Assembly: GCA_018062085.1 (NCBI GenBank)
Contig: JAGOSY010000005.1
Span: 124,001 to 188,000 of the forward strand
Source: a bacterium
GTDB taxonomy: Bacteria; Cyanobacteriota; Vampirovibrionia; Obscuribacterales; Obscuribacteraceae
Direction: 5' to 3'
Length of the DNA stretch: 64,000 nucleotides
The first letter of the stretch is position 1. Every line of letters starts with the position of its first letter. Position numbers and translations under genes: made by a program. Positions 23,969-32,818 of the stretch are shown here, in pieces. A model generated the notes under the pieces. The model ran no database searches. It was not told the origin of the DNA and saw only the letters and a program-made list of their open reading frames with translations.

Positions 23969-24958
23969 ATGACCAAGACTGTTAAAGATGGTGAGAATGC
24001 GGCAAGTACTGCAAACACTGCAAGCACTACGAGTGCTGCTAAATCTGCAGATTTAGGGAGTGCTCAAGGGAATCAAAAAACCGATTTGCGACTGACAATT
24101 CCAAAAGGGCGCATTCAAGAAAAGGTCATGGCTCTTTTGAGTCAGATTGGCATGAATTTTCTCACTGATGGCCGTTCGTATAGCCCGATTTGCTCAGACC
24201 CACACGTAATTACTAAGTTGCTTAAGTCACAAAATATTCCCAGTTTGGTTGCCCTTGGTCGCCATGATTGCGGCTTCTCTGGCTACGACTGGACGGTTGA
24301 ACAAGACGCCGAAGTTGTTGAATTGCTTGATTTGCAGTTTGACCCAGTGCGCATTGTCGCTGCCATGCCTGAAGACTTGCTTGCCGGTGGCGATTTTAGA
24401 ACTATGAATTTTGGTAGAAAATTGATAGTGGCTTCTGAGTATCGCAATTTGGCCAAGCGATTTATTGAGAAGAATAAGTTAGATGCAATTTTCCTTCAAA
24501 CTTTTGGTGCAACTGAGGCCCTGCCTCCAGAAGACGCCGATATCATTGTCGACAATACATCCACGGGTACTACTCTTAAGCACAATCGTTTGGTAATTGT
24601 AGAAGAAATTATGCGTTCCACAACGCGCTTCATATGCAACCCTAAAGCTCTTGAAGATCCCATCAAACGCCGCATGCTTGAAGAGATGACAATGCTGATG
24701 AAGAGCACACTTCTGGCTAAGCAAAAAGTTATGCTTGAAATGAATGTATCGCGCGAAGACTTTGAGCGTGTGGTGAGCAACCTTCCTTGTATGCGCGCAC
24801 CCACGATTTCAGAACTTTACAATGGTGACGGTTATGCTATCAAGATCGCCGTGCCTACTAAAGAAGTGCCTGATTTGATTCCAAAGCTAGTGGCTCTTGG
24901 TGCTCGCGATATTCTCGAATATAAAGTAGAGAAAATTGTGGCAGGGTACGATAAATGA
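23969..24958 (+). CDS. hisG: ATP phosphoribosyltransferase, long form
   Basis: ATG 23969 has GAGG eight bases upstream. 329 residues: a nonconserved Ser/Thr/Ala-rich N-terminus of about 40 residues, the catalytic domain from LRLTIPKGRIQEK, PRPP-binding loop IIVDNTSTGTTLKHN, and the C-terminal regulatory ACT-like domain (VMLEMNVSREDFERVVSNLPCMRAPTISELYNGDGYAIKI). The long form is allosterically inhibited by histidine and does not need HisZ. It catalyses the first step, ATP plus PRPP to phosphoribosyl-ATP. Its stop overlaps the HAD gene (ATGA). Confidence 0.95.
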   Translation: MTKTVKDGENAASTANTASTTSAAKSADLGSAQGNQKTDLRLTIPKGRIQEKVMALLSQIGMNFLTDGRSYSPICSDPHVITKLLKSQNIPSLVALGRHDCGFSGYDWTVEQDAEVVELLDLQFDPVRIVAAMPEDLLAGGDFRTMNFGRKLIVASEYRNLAKRFIEKNKLDAIFLQTFGATEALPPEDADIIVDNTSTGTTLKHNRLVIVEEIMRSTTRFICNPKALEDPIKRRMLEEMTMLMKSTLLAKQKVMLEMNVSREDFERVVSNLPCMRAPTISELYNGDGYAIKIAVPTKEVPDLIPKLVALGARDILEYKVEKIVAGYDK

Positions 24959-25689
24959 GTAGCGACAATATCGATGTCGATATCAATTCCAGCAGCGACA
25001 GCAGCGGCCCTGCGCTTGTCGTACCCCAGGGCAGTGATGCAAAGTATGCGGTGATTTTTGATCTTGATGGCACTCTTGTCGATACCTCCAAGAGTTTTGA
25101 TGAGACCATCAAACAGATGGTGCAGAAATATTCTGGTGCGCCACTGCTTGATCAAGAGATAGCTGACTTGCGGCAAGAGGGTGGTTTCAATGACGATTGG
25201 GTCACTACCTCCGAATTATTGCGCCGTCGGGGCTTTTCTGAACCACTTTCTAAAATTGTCCAAGAAGCTACAGAGTTATATCTGCAACTGGCGCCAAGTA
25301 ACGAGTTTGCTTTGTTTGATGATCAGCTGCTTTCCGAAATTTCAGAGCGGCATCCGCTTTTCATTGTCACTGGTCGCACAAGACCGGAGTACAATCCCAT
25401 CTGGGGAGAGCGCTTAGATCCACTATTTAAGCGGGTTTATTGCCTCCATGACGTTCCTGGTAAAGCGCCCAAGCCGTCTCCCGACTATCTTTTGCAGGTG
25501 ATGGAAGATTTTAATTTGAAAAGTGGACTATATGTTGGCAACGCCGTAGACGACATGTGGGCAGCGAGGGATGCTAACCTATCGCGCATTGGTATCACTT
25601 CCACTTTGCCAGCGGCCGCTCTTAGTGCCGCTGGTGCACAGATAGTTCTAAAGTCAGTAAACGAGCTAAGACAGGTATTTTCACTATGA
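24955..25689 (+). CDS. HAD-family phosphatase in the his operon, candidate histidinol-phosphatase
   Basis: 244 residues. HAD motif I DLDGTLVD has its two Asp at 36 and 38, motif II is FIVTGRT, the Lys lies in GKAPKPS and motif IV is VGNAVDDMWAA. A cap domain sits between motifs I and II (subfamily IA). The operon encodes every other histidine step but no HisN or HisB-type phosphatase, so this protein is the natural candidate for histidinol-phosphate hydrolysis. Related HAD proteins linked to his genes are known in cyanobacteria and haloarchaea. ATGA overlaps on both sides. Confidence 0.8.
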   Translation: MSSDNIDVDINSSSDSSGPALVVPQGSDAKYAVIFDLDGTLVDTSKSFDETIKQMVQKYSGAPLLDQEIADLRQEGGFNDDWVTTSELLRRRGFSEPLSKIVQEATELYLQLAPSNEFALFDDQLLSEISERHPLFIVTGRTRPEYNPIWGERLDPLFKRVYCLHDVPGKAPKPSPDYLLQVMEDFNLKSGLYVGNAVDDMWAARDANLSRIGITSTLPAAALSAAGAQIVLKSVNELRQVFSL

Positions 25690-26378
25690 CAACAGCTTCT
25701 GGAAAAGACCAAGTTGGACAAGAACGAACTGGACAAGAACAGATTGGAAAAGACCAAATTGAAAGGGAACAAATGACTCAGAAAATCAGTAGATTTGCTT
25801 CGGTCACTAGGAAAACCAAAGAGACCGACATCACTATAGAAATCAATTTGGATCAACCTAGCCCTCCAGATATTGAGACATCTTTGCCCTTCTTGTCGCA
25901 CATGCTAGAAGCCTTTGCTGTGCACGGCAGATTTGGCCTCAAGGTGCGTGCTGTTGGCGATATTGAAGTTGATCCCCATCACTTAATTGAAGACACTGGT
26001 ATCACTTTGGGTGAGGCTATTTTTAAAGCTTTAGGTGGATTGGCTGGAATTAACCGCGCTGGTTGTTTTACTTACCCGATGGACGGCAGCTTGGTCACTA
26101 TCGCCATTGATTTGTGTGGCCGCCGCAATCTAACCTGGAAAGTACAGTTTGGCAACTTTGAAGTTGGTCACCTCGACCCCAATCTTTTTAGAGAATTCTT
26201 CAAGGGTTTTGTCGATGGCTTGAGAGCCACGTTGCACTGCCACGAACTTTATGGTGACAATGACCACCATGTCATAGAAGCCGTCTTTAAAGGCCTTGGC
26301 AAAGCCCTGCGTCAGGCCGTTGTGCCGCTAGAAACTGGTGAATATCTCAGCACAAAAGGCGTGTTGGATGAGAGCTGA
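25686..26378 (+). CDS. hisB: Imidazoleglycerol-phosphate dehydratase
   Basis: Monofunctional HisB: the motifs FLSHMLEAFAVHGRFGL, DPHHLIEDTGITLGEA, HCHELYGDNDHHVIEAVFKGLGKAL supply the His/Glu ligands of the two Mn sites. The ATGA overlap points to a start at 25686, which adds a Gln/Lys/Glu-rich repetitive N-terminus of 29 residues; the ATG at 25773 with AAGGGA upstream is an alternative and gives the usual family length. It converts imidazoleglycerol phosphate to imidazoleacetol phosphate. The phosphatase domain found in enterobacterial HisB is absent. Confidence 0.93.
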   Translation: MTTASGKDQVGQERTGQEQIGKDQIEREQMTQKISRFASVTRKTKETDITIEINLDQPSPPDIETSLPFLSHMLEAFAVHGRFGLKVRAVGDIEVDPHHLIEDTGITLGEAIFKALGGLAGINRAGCFTYPMDGSLVTIAIDLCGRRNLTWKVQFGNFEVGHLDPNLFREFFKGFVDGLRATLHCHELYGDNDHHVIEAVFKGLGKALRQAVVPLETGEYLSTKGVLDES

Positions 26379-26411
26379 GATTGACGTCAAAGCTGAAATC
26401 GGAGCGACTGT

Positions 26412-27032
26412 ATGAATTCCCCAAACTTTGCTGTCGACCTCGTCACTTCAGTTGGTGGCAACCTGGGTAGCGTCGGTCGCAGTTTGACTCGCCTTGGTAT
26501 CAATTTTAATGCTGTTGATGTGGGCAATCCGCCCGATGGTTCGCGCCCTATTATTTTGCCGGGTGTTGGCGCCTTTGGGGCGGTTATGGCATCCCTGAGA
26601 GAGGGTGAATTTGATCGAGCTGTCAAATCATTGGTACAAGCTGGTACTCCATTTCTTGGAGTTTGCGTCGGCATGCAAATTCTCTTTGATAGCAGTGAAG
26701 AAGCCCCTGGTGTTGCTGGGCTTGGTTTGGTGAAAGGCAAGGTCGTCAAATATACTCAAGGCAAAGTGCCGCAAACTGGCTGGAATGAAGTAAGACCGGT
26801 CAATGGCAATGGTGACGGCGCCAAGGGCTGGCCGTCCGGCTTTGTTTATTTCGTCAATTCTTATTATGCCAAGCCCGAGAATGATTCAGCCACTCTCTAT
26901 GAGGCTGACTACTTCGGCCCATTTTGCGCTGCTGTGTCGACTGGCAACATTACAGCCTTTCAGTTTCACCCAGAAAAGAGCGGTGAATTTGGTGAGAGTC
27001 TTCTGAAAAGATGGGTGAGCGATGTTGTCTAG
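26412..27032 (+). CDS. hisH: Imidazoleglycerol-phosphate synthase, glutaminase subunit
   Basis: 206 residues from an ATG with GGAG upstream. Class I glutamine amidotransferase: nucleophile Cys in LGVCVGMQILF and the His-Glu pair in FQFHPEKSGEFG; the oxyanion strand precursor PGVGAFGAV is present. It supplies ammonia to HisF through the barrel. It overlaps hisF by 11 bp, in keeping with a stable 1:1 complex. No anomalies. Confidence 0.94.
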   Translation: MNSPNFAVDLVTSVGGNLGSVGRSLTRLGINFNAVDVGNPPDGSRPIILPGVGAFGAVMASLREGEFDRAVKSLVQAGTPFLGVCVGMQILFDSSEEAPGVAGLGLVKGKVVKYTQGKVPQTGWNEVRPVNGNGDGAKGWPSGFVYFVNSYYAKPENDSATLYEADYFGPFCAAVSTGNITAFQFHPEKSGEFGESLLKRWVSDVV

Positions 27033-27822
27033 CGGGCTCTGTAAGCGAATAATTCCTTGCCTTGACGTTGCTAATGGCCGCACAGTCAAAGGCGTCAAGT
27101 TTCAAAATCTGCGTGATATAGGTGATCCCGTTGAGCTGGCCATTGAGTATCAGCGCCAGGGGGCTGACGAGCTAATGTTCTTAGACATCTCGGCTTCCCG
27201 GGAAGAGCGCAGCACAGTATTTGACTTGGTGCGTTCTGTGGCTGAGCACCTATCAATTCCTTTCACCGTTGGTGGTGGCATCTCTAAATTAGACGACGTC
27301 AAGAAGCTATTGTCACTGGGCGCTGATAAGGTTTCTATCAACTCATCGGCAGTGCAGCGCCCCGAGCTGATTGCCGATATTGCGGCGGCTTGTGGCTCGC
27401 AGTGTTGCGTTGTCGCAATTGATGCTCGCAAGGTTTTGGGTGATTCTGCGGCTGCGAAAGATAGTGGGAAACCTTCTTGGGAAGTATTGACTAAAGGTGG
27501 CAGTGTATCCACAGGCCTTGATGCTTCAGATTGGGCAAGGCAATGCGTTGAGCTAGGTGCAGGCGAGTTCATGCTAACCTCGTGGGACACTGATGGCACA
27601 CAGGAGGGCTTTGATATTGAAATGGTTCTAGCTTTCTCTGGTCTGCCCATTCCGGTGATAGCATCTGGTGGGGCAAAGAATCCGCAAAGTTTTGTCGATG
27701 TATTCTCAACTGGGAGGGCCGATGCCGCTTTAGCTGCCAGCATTTTTCACGATGGATTGTTCACAGTCAACCAAGTCAAAACCACTCTTAAAAACGAGGG
27801 CATCTCAGTTCGCTTATGTTAA
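27022..27822 (+). CDS. hisF: Imidazoleglycerol-phosphate synthase, cyclase subunit
   Basis: 266 residues with the (beta-alpha)8 barrel signature: CKRIIPCLDVANGRTVKGVKF (catalytic Asp), PFTVGGGISKLDDV phosphate loop, VVAIDARKV (second catalytic Asp), TSWDTDGTQEGFD and IPVIASGGAKNPQ. An insertion of about ten residues (GDSAAAKDSGKPS) follows the DAR motif. It closes the imidazole ring and releases AICAR. Gene overlaps on both sides indicate coupling. Confidence 0.95.
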   Translation: MLSSGLCKRIIPCLDVANGRTVKGVKFQNLRDIGDPVELAIEYQRQGADELMFLDISASREERSTVFDLVRSVAEHLSIPFTVGGGISKLDDVKKLLSLGADKVSINSSAVQRPELIADIAAACGSQCCVVAIDARKVLGDSAAAKDSGKPSWEVLTKGGSVSTGLDASDWARQCVELGAGEFMLTSWDTDGTQEGFDIEMVLAFSGLPIPVIASGGAKNPQSFVDVFSTGRADAALAASIFHDGLFTVNQVKTTLKNEGISVRLC

Positions 27823-29051
27823 TTCCAAGCATCGATATTATTAATGGCAAAGCAGTGCAGCTGAAGCAAGGCAAAGAGTTTGTGCTCGAATGCGAGCGCA
27901 GCCCCCTAGAGCTGGCTCGCGACTTTAATAGATGTGGTGAGATTGCTGTTATCGATCTTGATGCTGCCATGGGCAAGGGCAACAACCGCGAACTTATCAA
28001 AGACATTTGCCGCATTGCCGATGTGCGAGTTGGTGGCGGTATTCGCGATGTTGAGTGTGGTCGTGAATATTTGAAGGCTGGTGCTAAACGTTTGATTGTT
28101 GGCACCATGGCTACTCCTGAGTTTCTTGAAAAGTTTGCTCCGCAACAGATTATGGTCGCTCTCGATCATCGCGGCGAAATAGTTGTTGACAAGGGTTGGG
28201 AGAATTCTACAGGTGAGACCATCTGGCAGCGTGCCGAACGCGTGGCTCCCTACTGCTCTGGTTTTCTCACCACCTTTGTGGAGGGAGAGGGCTGTTTGCA
28301 GGGAATGGACATTGCTGCCATTAAGGAATTGAAGAAGCGTCTACCGGGGCAGCTCACTGTTGCTGGTGGCATCGCCCAGCTTGACGAAGTTGTGGAGATT
28401 TCAGCCCTAGGCATTGACGTGCAAGTGGGCATGGCTCTTTATACTGGCTTAATTGACCCTGTTGAGGCTGTGGTGAAGAGCGTCAAGTTTCACGCTGATG
28501 GCCTAGTGCCAACAGTTGTGCAAGATTTTAGCGGTCAGGTTCTCATGGTGGCATACAGCACAGAAGAGTCTTTGACCAGAGCATTGAGGGAAGGCAAGGG
28601 CATTTATTACAGTCGCTCTCGCAGCGAGATTTGGGAGAAGGGGCTGACTTCTGGTAACGGGCAGCAGCTTATTGCCTGTCGCGTTGATTGCGACCGTGAC
28701 TGTTTGCTTTTTACTGTTGTGCAGAACCGGGCAGCTTGCCACAACGATACATATAGTTGTTTTGGCGCCGCATCGGCCGATCGTAAGTTCTCAATGAACG
28801 AGTTGTTTGAGACATTGCAGTCGAGAAAGGCAGAGCCGCCATCTAAGTCTTATACCCAGACTTTGTTTGCTGATCGGCGCTTGCTTCTTAAGAAAATTAT
28901 GGAAGAAGCCTATGAAGTGGTATCACATTCCTCTAAAGACAATTTGCGCTGGGAGATTGCCGATCTTCTCTATTTTGCCAGCGTTCTAGCTGTAGATGAA
29001 GGCATTGAGTGGAAAGAAATAGAATCAGAGTTGGCTGGAAGACGAAGATAA
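27816..29051 (+). CDS. hisA-hisIE: Trifunctional HisA-HisI-HisE fusion
   Basis: One 411-residue frame. Residues 1-222 are HisA (IPSIDIINGKAVQL with catalytic Asp7, VGGGIRDVE, VALDHRGEIVVDKGW, TVAGGI). Residues about 224-320 are phosphoribosyl-AMP cyclohydrolase HisI (ADGLVPTVVQD, VDCDRDC with Mg/Zn ligands, AACHNDTYSCF). Residues 326-411 are HisE (LLLKKIMEEAYEVV, EIADLLYF). The HisA and HisI parts join with almost no linker at VKFHADGLVP. The protein would do steps 2, 3 and 4 of the pathway. HisIE fusions are common; the HisA-HisIE fusion is, to my knowledge, uncommon. Confidence 0.92.
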   Translation: MLIPSIDIINGKAVQLKQGKEFVLECERSPLELARDFNRCGEIAVIDLDAAMGKGNNRELIKDICRIADVRVGGGIRDVECGREYLKAGAKRLIVGTMATPEFLEKFAPQQIMVALDHRGEIVVDKGWENSTGETIWQRAERVAPYCSGFLTTFVEGEGCLQGMDIAAIKELKKRLPGQLTVAGGIAQLDEVVEISALGIDVQVGMALYTGLIDPVEAVVKSVKFHADGLVPTVVQDFSGQVLMVAYSTEESLTRALREGKGIYYSRSRSEIWEKGLTSGNGQQLIACRVDCDRDCLLFTVVQNRAACHNDTYSCFGAASADRKFSMNELFETLQSRKAEPPSKSYTQTLFADRRLLLKKIMEEAYEVVSHSSKDNLRWEIADLLYFASVLAVDEGIEWKEIESELAGRRR

Positions 29052-29100
29052 TTCTAAGTAGCGCAAAGTGCAAGTGAGCAAAAACAGCTAGAGAGCGATA

Positions 29101-30474
29101 ATGAAAGATAGTAAAACTGTTGAAATAATTCCTCTTCTCGTTGGCGAGCAAGCTCGACAGTGGGCCGCCGCGCAAGCCGGCTCTCTTGGTGGATCGTCGT
29201 GCAGCGAACCGCTGCCGTCGCCGGTCTCGGATAACAGCCTTGAGCAGTCTGCAGAGGTTGCCGCTGTGGCTGACCTTGCCGAAGAACTTAGGTTAGAGAA
29301 TTCTGTACGCGAGATTATTGCACTGGTTCGCACCAGCGGAGACAAAGGTCTGGCTACTCTGGCTCAACGTTTTAAAGACCCAGCACCGAATACGGTGACG
29401 CTTGATGCGGCGGCTAAGACAGCTTTGGCGGCAAGATTGCCGCAAGCAACAAAAGCCATCTTAGATGAAGCGGCTCGCCGTATTCGACGCTTTGCCGAGG
29501 CCGTTGTGGCAGTGGCCAAGCCTGTAGCGGTCGACTGCGGCGAGTACACTGCTGGATTTGATTTTAAGCCAGTGGCGCGTGTCGCTTGTTATATTCCAGC
29601 TGGTCGCTATCCCCTGCCATCAACAGCTTTAATGACCGCTGTCACCGCCCAGGTGGCAGGTGTGAAAGACATTTGCATAGTCTCTCCCTGTTTGAAAGAC
29701 GAAATTTTGTACGCAGGATCACTTGCCGGTGTGACTGAGTTTCACGAAGTCGGAGGTGCTCAGGCTGTGGCTGCCGTTGCCTACGGCACTGAATCGATAA
29801 AGTCAGTCGACATGATTGTCGGCCCTGGTAATGCTTACGTCACTGAAGCCAAGCGTCAAGTGTACGGAAAAGTCGGAATCGACATGCTGGCTGGGCCAAG
29901 TGAAGTAGCAATTGTTGCTGATTCGGGTGCCAAGGCTGAATGGCTGGCACTTGATCTGCTTTCGCAAGCGGAGCATGACCCCAATGCTCGCTCCTATTTG
30001 CTCACCGACAATGAGGCTCTGGCGCGATCTGTCGCCGTGCTCTTAGTTGAGAAAATTAGTGCTCTCAACCTTCCTGATTACATTGATATTGCCTTGGCTT
30101 CAAGTGCCATTGTCGTTCTTGATTCTCTGGAGGCTTGTATTGCTGCCGCCAACAATATTGCTCCTGAGCATTTGCAGTTGCAAGTGAAAGATCCAGAGGC
30201 AATCAAGTCAAAGCTGAAGAACTATGGCGCTCTCTTCATGGGTTACAACGCCACGGTGCCTTATGGAGATTATGCTGCAGGCCCTAATCACACCCTGCCC
30301 ACTAACCGTGCCGCTCGCTTTGCCGGCGGCTTGAATCCATTCACTTTCTTGCGTGGCCAAAGTTGGCTGCATCTCGCTGACACTGCTAGCGAGCTGTCTA
30401 AACTCACCGCTGGTTTTGCCGATCTTGAGGGGTTAACTGCACACGCCGCGGCAGCGAGGGCGCGAATAGTTTAA
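29101..30474 (+). CDS. hisD: Histidinol dehydrogenase
   Basis: 457 residues. Typical HisD motifs: VACYIPAGRYPLPSTALM, EVGGAQAVAAVAYGTESI, VGPGNAYVTEAKRQVYG, IDMLAGPSEVAIVAD, and the Zn/active-site residues in LLSQAEHDP, NIAPEHLQL and YGDYAAGPNHTLPT. A family-atypical low-complexity stretch lies at about residues 25-55 (GSLGGSSCSEPLPSPV). It oxidises histidinol to histidine with two NAD+. The 49-bp gap before it is the first real intergenic space within the operon. Confidence 0.95.
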   Translation: MKDSKTVEIIPLLVGEQARQWAAAQAGSLGGSSCSEPLPSPVSDNSLEQSAEVAAVADLAEELRLENSVREIIALVRTSGDKGLATLAQRFKDPAPNTVTLDAAAKTALAARLPQATKAILDEAARRIRRFAEAVVAVAKPVAVDCGEYTAGFDFKPVARVACYIPAGRYPLPSTALMTAVTAQVAGVKDICIVSPCLKDEILYAGSLAGVTEFHEVGGAQAVAAVAYGTESIKSVDMIVGPGNAYVTEAKRQVYGKVGIDMLAGPSEVAIVADSGAKAEWLALDLLSQAEHDPNARSYLLTDNEALARSVAVLLVEKISALNLPDYIDIALASSAIVVLDSLEACIAAANNIAPEHLQLQVKDPEAIKSKLKNYGALFMGYNATVPYGDYAAGPNHTLPTNRAARFAGGLNPFTFLRGQSWLHLADTASELSKLTAGFADLEGLTAHAAAARARIV

Positions 30475-30514
30475 GGCAAGTGCCCTCAGCACAGCTTTTT
30501 AGAAGGATCTGATC

Positions 30515-31585
30515 ATGACCCATTTGGTACGAGAAGACATCGCGACAACTGAAGGATATGCGCCCGGTGAGCAGCCGAGTGATACTACTACAATCAAGCT
30601 CAATACCAATGAGAACCCCTATCCTCCTTCCCCCAGGGCACTAGCTGCCATTGCCGCTATTGCTACTTCTGGTGCGGAACTTGTGCGCCGCTATCCTGAT
30701 CCAACAGCACGAGTCTTCCGTGAACAGGCGGCGAAGTTGCACGGCGTTCCCGCTGATTGGATTTTGACTTTCAACGGCGGTGATGACTTGCTCAATGTCA
30801 TCATTCGCACCTGCGCCGGTGAAGGAGACGCCGTCGCCTTTTTGGAGCCATCTTATTCTCTCTATCCTGTTTTGACAAAGATTCAGGCCGCTCGCCCACT
30901 GGTCTTGTCTTACGACATTGACGGCACTGAATGGAAGCTGCCAACCAATATCGAAACGACTGATGCAGCGCTTTTGCTGATAGTCAATCCTAATGCACCA
31001 TCGGGTCATCTGGAGCCTATAGAGAGCATTGAGAATGTAGTAAAGAATTTTCGCGGTGTTGTTTTGATTGACGAAGCTTATGTCAATTTCGCCAAAGACT
31101 CGGCACTGCCATTGGTGCATAAGTATGACAATGTAGTTATTTTGCGCAGCATGTCGAAAGGCTATTCACTTGCGGGCCTGCGCTTCGGCTATGCCATAGG
31201 CCAGGCGTCGCTACTGCAACAGTTACTCAAAGTGCGCGATTCTTATCCGTGTGATGTAGTTTCGATTGCTGCAGCCACAGCGGCACTTGCCGATCAAGAA
31301 TATGCTCGCTCAACCTGGGAGAAGGTCTGTTCTGAGCGAGAGCGATTATATTTAGCACTAAATGCTCTGGGTTTTTCTATGCCACAATCCCATTCTAATT
31401 TTCTTCTAGCGCAAGTGCCAGCCGGTGCCAATGCTGAAGCTATGTACAAAGAACTGAAGAGTCGATCTATTTTAGTTCGTTGGTGGAATCTACCCCGTTT
31501 GGCTGATAAGGTTAGAATTACAGTTGGCACAGAAGAGCAGAATAATAAGCTGCTTGCTGCATTGGAAGATATTGTGTCTAAGTGA
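30515..31585 (+). CDS. hisC: Histidinol-phosphate aminotransferase
   Basis: 356 residues from ATG with AAGGA eight bases upstream. Fold type I PLP enzyme: KLNTNENPYPPSP, FNGGDDLL, NPNAPSG, IDEAY and the Schiff-base Lys215 in RSMSKGYSLAGLRFGY. It transfers the amino group from glutamate to imidazoleacetol phosphate. Its last 30 codons (31493-31582) recur at 32871-32960, where they run on for nine more codons and end next to DUF427; see the findings. The stop codon is 4 bp from the convergent PIN gene. Confidence 0.95.
   Translation: MTHLVREDIATTEGYAPGEQPSDTTTIKLNTNENPYPPSPRALAAIAAIATSGAELVRRYPDPTARVFREQAAKLHGVPADWILTFNGGDDLLNVIIRTCAGEGDAVAFLEPSYSLYPVLTKIQAARPLVLSYDIDGTEWKLPTNIETTDAALLLIVNPNAPSGHLEPIESIENVVKNFRGVVLIDEAYVNFAKDSALPLVHKYDNVVILRSMSKGYSLAGLRFGYAIGQASLLQQLLKVRDSYPCDVVSIAAATAALADQEYARSTWEKVCSERERLYLALNALGFSMPQSHSNFLLAQVPAGANAEAMYKELKSRSILVRWWNLPRLADKVRITVGTEEQNNKLLAALEDIVSK
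31493..31582. repeat. hisC 3'-end direct repeat, copy A
   Basis: These 90 bases, the final 30 codons of hisC before its stop, align without gaps to 32871-32960 with 12 mismatches (87% identity). The encoded peptides differ at 3 of 30 residues. One Ser codon is TCT here and AGC in the other copy, so the copies are not a recent duplication. Confidence 0.9.
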
Positions 31586-31589
31586 ATTG

Positions 31590-32252
31590 CTATTTTTCAA
31601 GTTCTATCTGTCCATCCGATTTCGTTCCATTCTCAATGATTTCTGGTTCTGGTATCAACATTTTCAGTCTTGCTACTGTCTTTGGGATTTTGCTTGCTTC
31701 TAGTTTTGCAAATAGCTCGGACCAGGTATATGGCGGATTGTTCAATCTTCCTTTCATGTTTCTAATTGCCTCCTCAAATATTTTTTCTCCCAATTCCTCG
31801 TTGTCGGCTAGTAGCTCACAGAGGAAATCATCTGGGTGTTTCGCGATCACAGAACAGTGCTTGAGTTGACTGACCGGAAAGTCTTTGAGATTGGCTGTAA
31901 CGATTATCTTGGCGCCGCACTCGATGGCGGCTGCTAGGACGTGACGGTCATCTGGATCCGGAAGGGACAATGCTCCGATTCGGTGTTCATATTCAGTGAC
32001 CAGGCAGTCCGGAACGGCTAACTCCATAAGTTTTCTTGTATTCTCTAGAGTGGCAGGAGTTACTCTAGAGTTGCCTTTTTTCTTTTCCTCTTCAAGAACA
32101 TTGCGTATCCATTCGTCTTGAATCTCTTTGGTCCATTTTGCCTTGAAAATATTGCTTTGATGAGCAAGACCAGACAGCTCCATGAGGAGGTCTTTCAGGC
32201 GGGCTGGATACAAAACACAAGCGTCTAGAATGACAGCAGCATTCTTCTCCAT
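31590..32252 (-). CDS. PIN-domain ribonuclease toxin with C-terminal extension
   Basis: 220 residues. PIN motif residues: Asp10 in AVILDACVLYP, Glu47 in EIQDEWIRN, Asp in LPDPDDRHVLAAAI (99-102) and Asp124 in TANLKDFP. This matches the PIN_3/VapC50-like type rather than short VapC; residues 140-220 form a helical extension. It presumably cleaves RNA and is neutralised by the HTH protein encoded 8 bp upstream. The pair sits between the two copies of the hisC 3' end. Confidence 0.85.
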   Translation of the reverse strand: MEKNAAVILDACVLYPARLKDLLMELSGLAHQSNIFKAKWTKEIQDEWIRNVLEEEKKKGNSRVTPATLENTRKLMELAVPDCLVTEYEHRIGALSLPDPDDRHVLAAAIECGAKIIVTANLKDFPVSQLKHCSVIAKHPDDFLCELLADNEELGEKIFEEAIRNMKGRLNNPPYTWSELFAKLEASKIPKTVARLKMLIPEPEIIENGTKSDGQIELEK

Positions 32253-32260
32253 TGGTTAAT

Positions 32261-32728
32261 TTACTCCAGCCCCAATTCCTGAGCCTGAGCGGCCATTTCG
32301 TTAAGAGCCTCTTGCCTTCTCGCTTCCGCTGTTCGCTGGTATTTGAGAAGGTCTTCAAATCGTACCCGTCTGTATCTGCCAACCGTCCTTGATGGGATCT
32401 GCTTTTCGTCTAGCAGTTTAACTACATATGGCCGTGAAACATTTAGCATGTCCGCTGCTTCCTGCGTGGAGAGTTCTGCGTCCACTGGTATTAGCATGAC
32501 TGCCTTTCCATCGGCCATTTCTTTCATAAGAGCAATGAAAGCATTGAACATTGACTTCGAGATTTTCAGTTCGACCTTACTTTTTTTATCGGTTAGTGCG
32601 TAGTGTGCATCCTCTCTAGCTTTAGTGCTTAGTGCAGCAAATTGCCTTATGGTTTCTTGTGCTAGTTTTATTTCTTCAGGCGTTGGCACTACTGGCCTGG
32701 TATTCTTTTCCAGTAATGGCGTCGTCAT
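32261..32728 (-). CDS. Excisionase-type HTH antitoxin
   Basis: 155 residues. A helical N-terminal half is followed by a MerR/excisionase-like helix-turn-helix: LSTQEAADMLNVSRPYVVKLLDEKQIPSRTVGRYRRVRFEDLLKYQ. Proteins of this type accompany PIN_3 toxins as VapB50-like antitoxins. It is the first gene of the pair, with a good promoter at 32790-32818 and three direct repeats over the promoter that it may bind. Confidence 0.85.
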   Translation of the reverse strand: MTTPLLEKNTRPVVPTPEEIKLAQETIRQFAALSTKAREDAHYALTDKKSKVELKISKSMFNAFIALMKEMADGKAVMLIPVDAELSTQEAADMLNVSRPYVVKLLDEKQIPSRTVGRYRRVRFEDLLKYQRTAEARRQEALNEMAAQAQELGLE

Positions 32729-32789
32729 CGCTCATCTCTCACTTTTCATCATTGGTTGTTGGCTTGAGCACGTTGAAGTGCATGCAGAC

Positions 32790-32818
32790 ATCATAGCACT
32801 TGATCGAAATGCTCGCAA
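32790..32818 (-). promoter_or_regulatory. Promoter of the PIN/HTH module
   Basis: On the minus strand TTGCGA (32818-32813) and TATGAT (32795-32790) are 17 bases apart, and the -10 box is preceded by TGC (extended -10). The predicted transcript starts about 55 bases before the antitoxin ATG. Confidence 0.7.
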
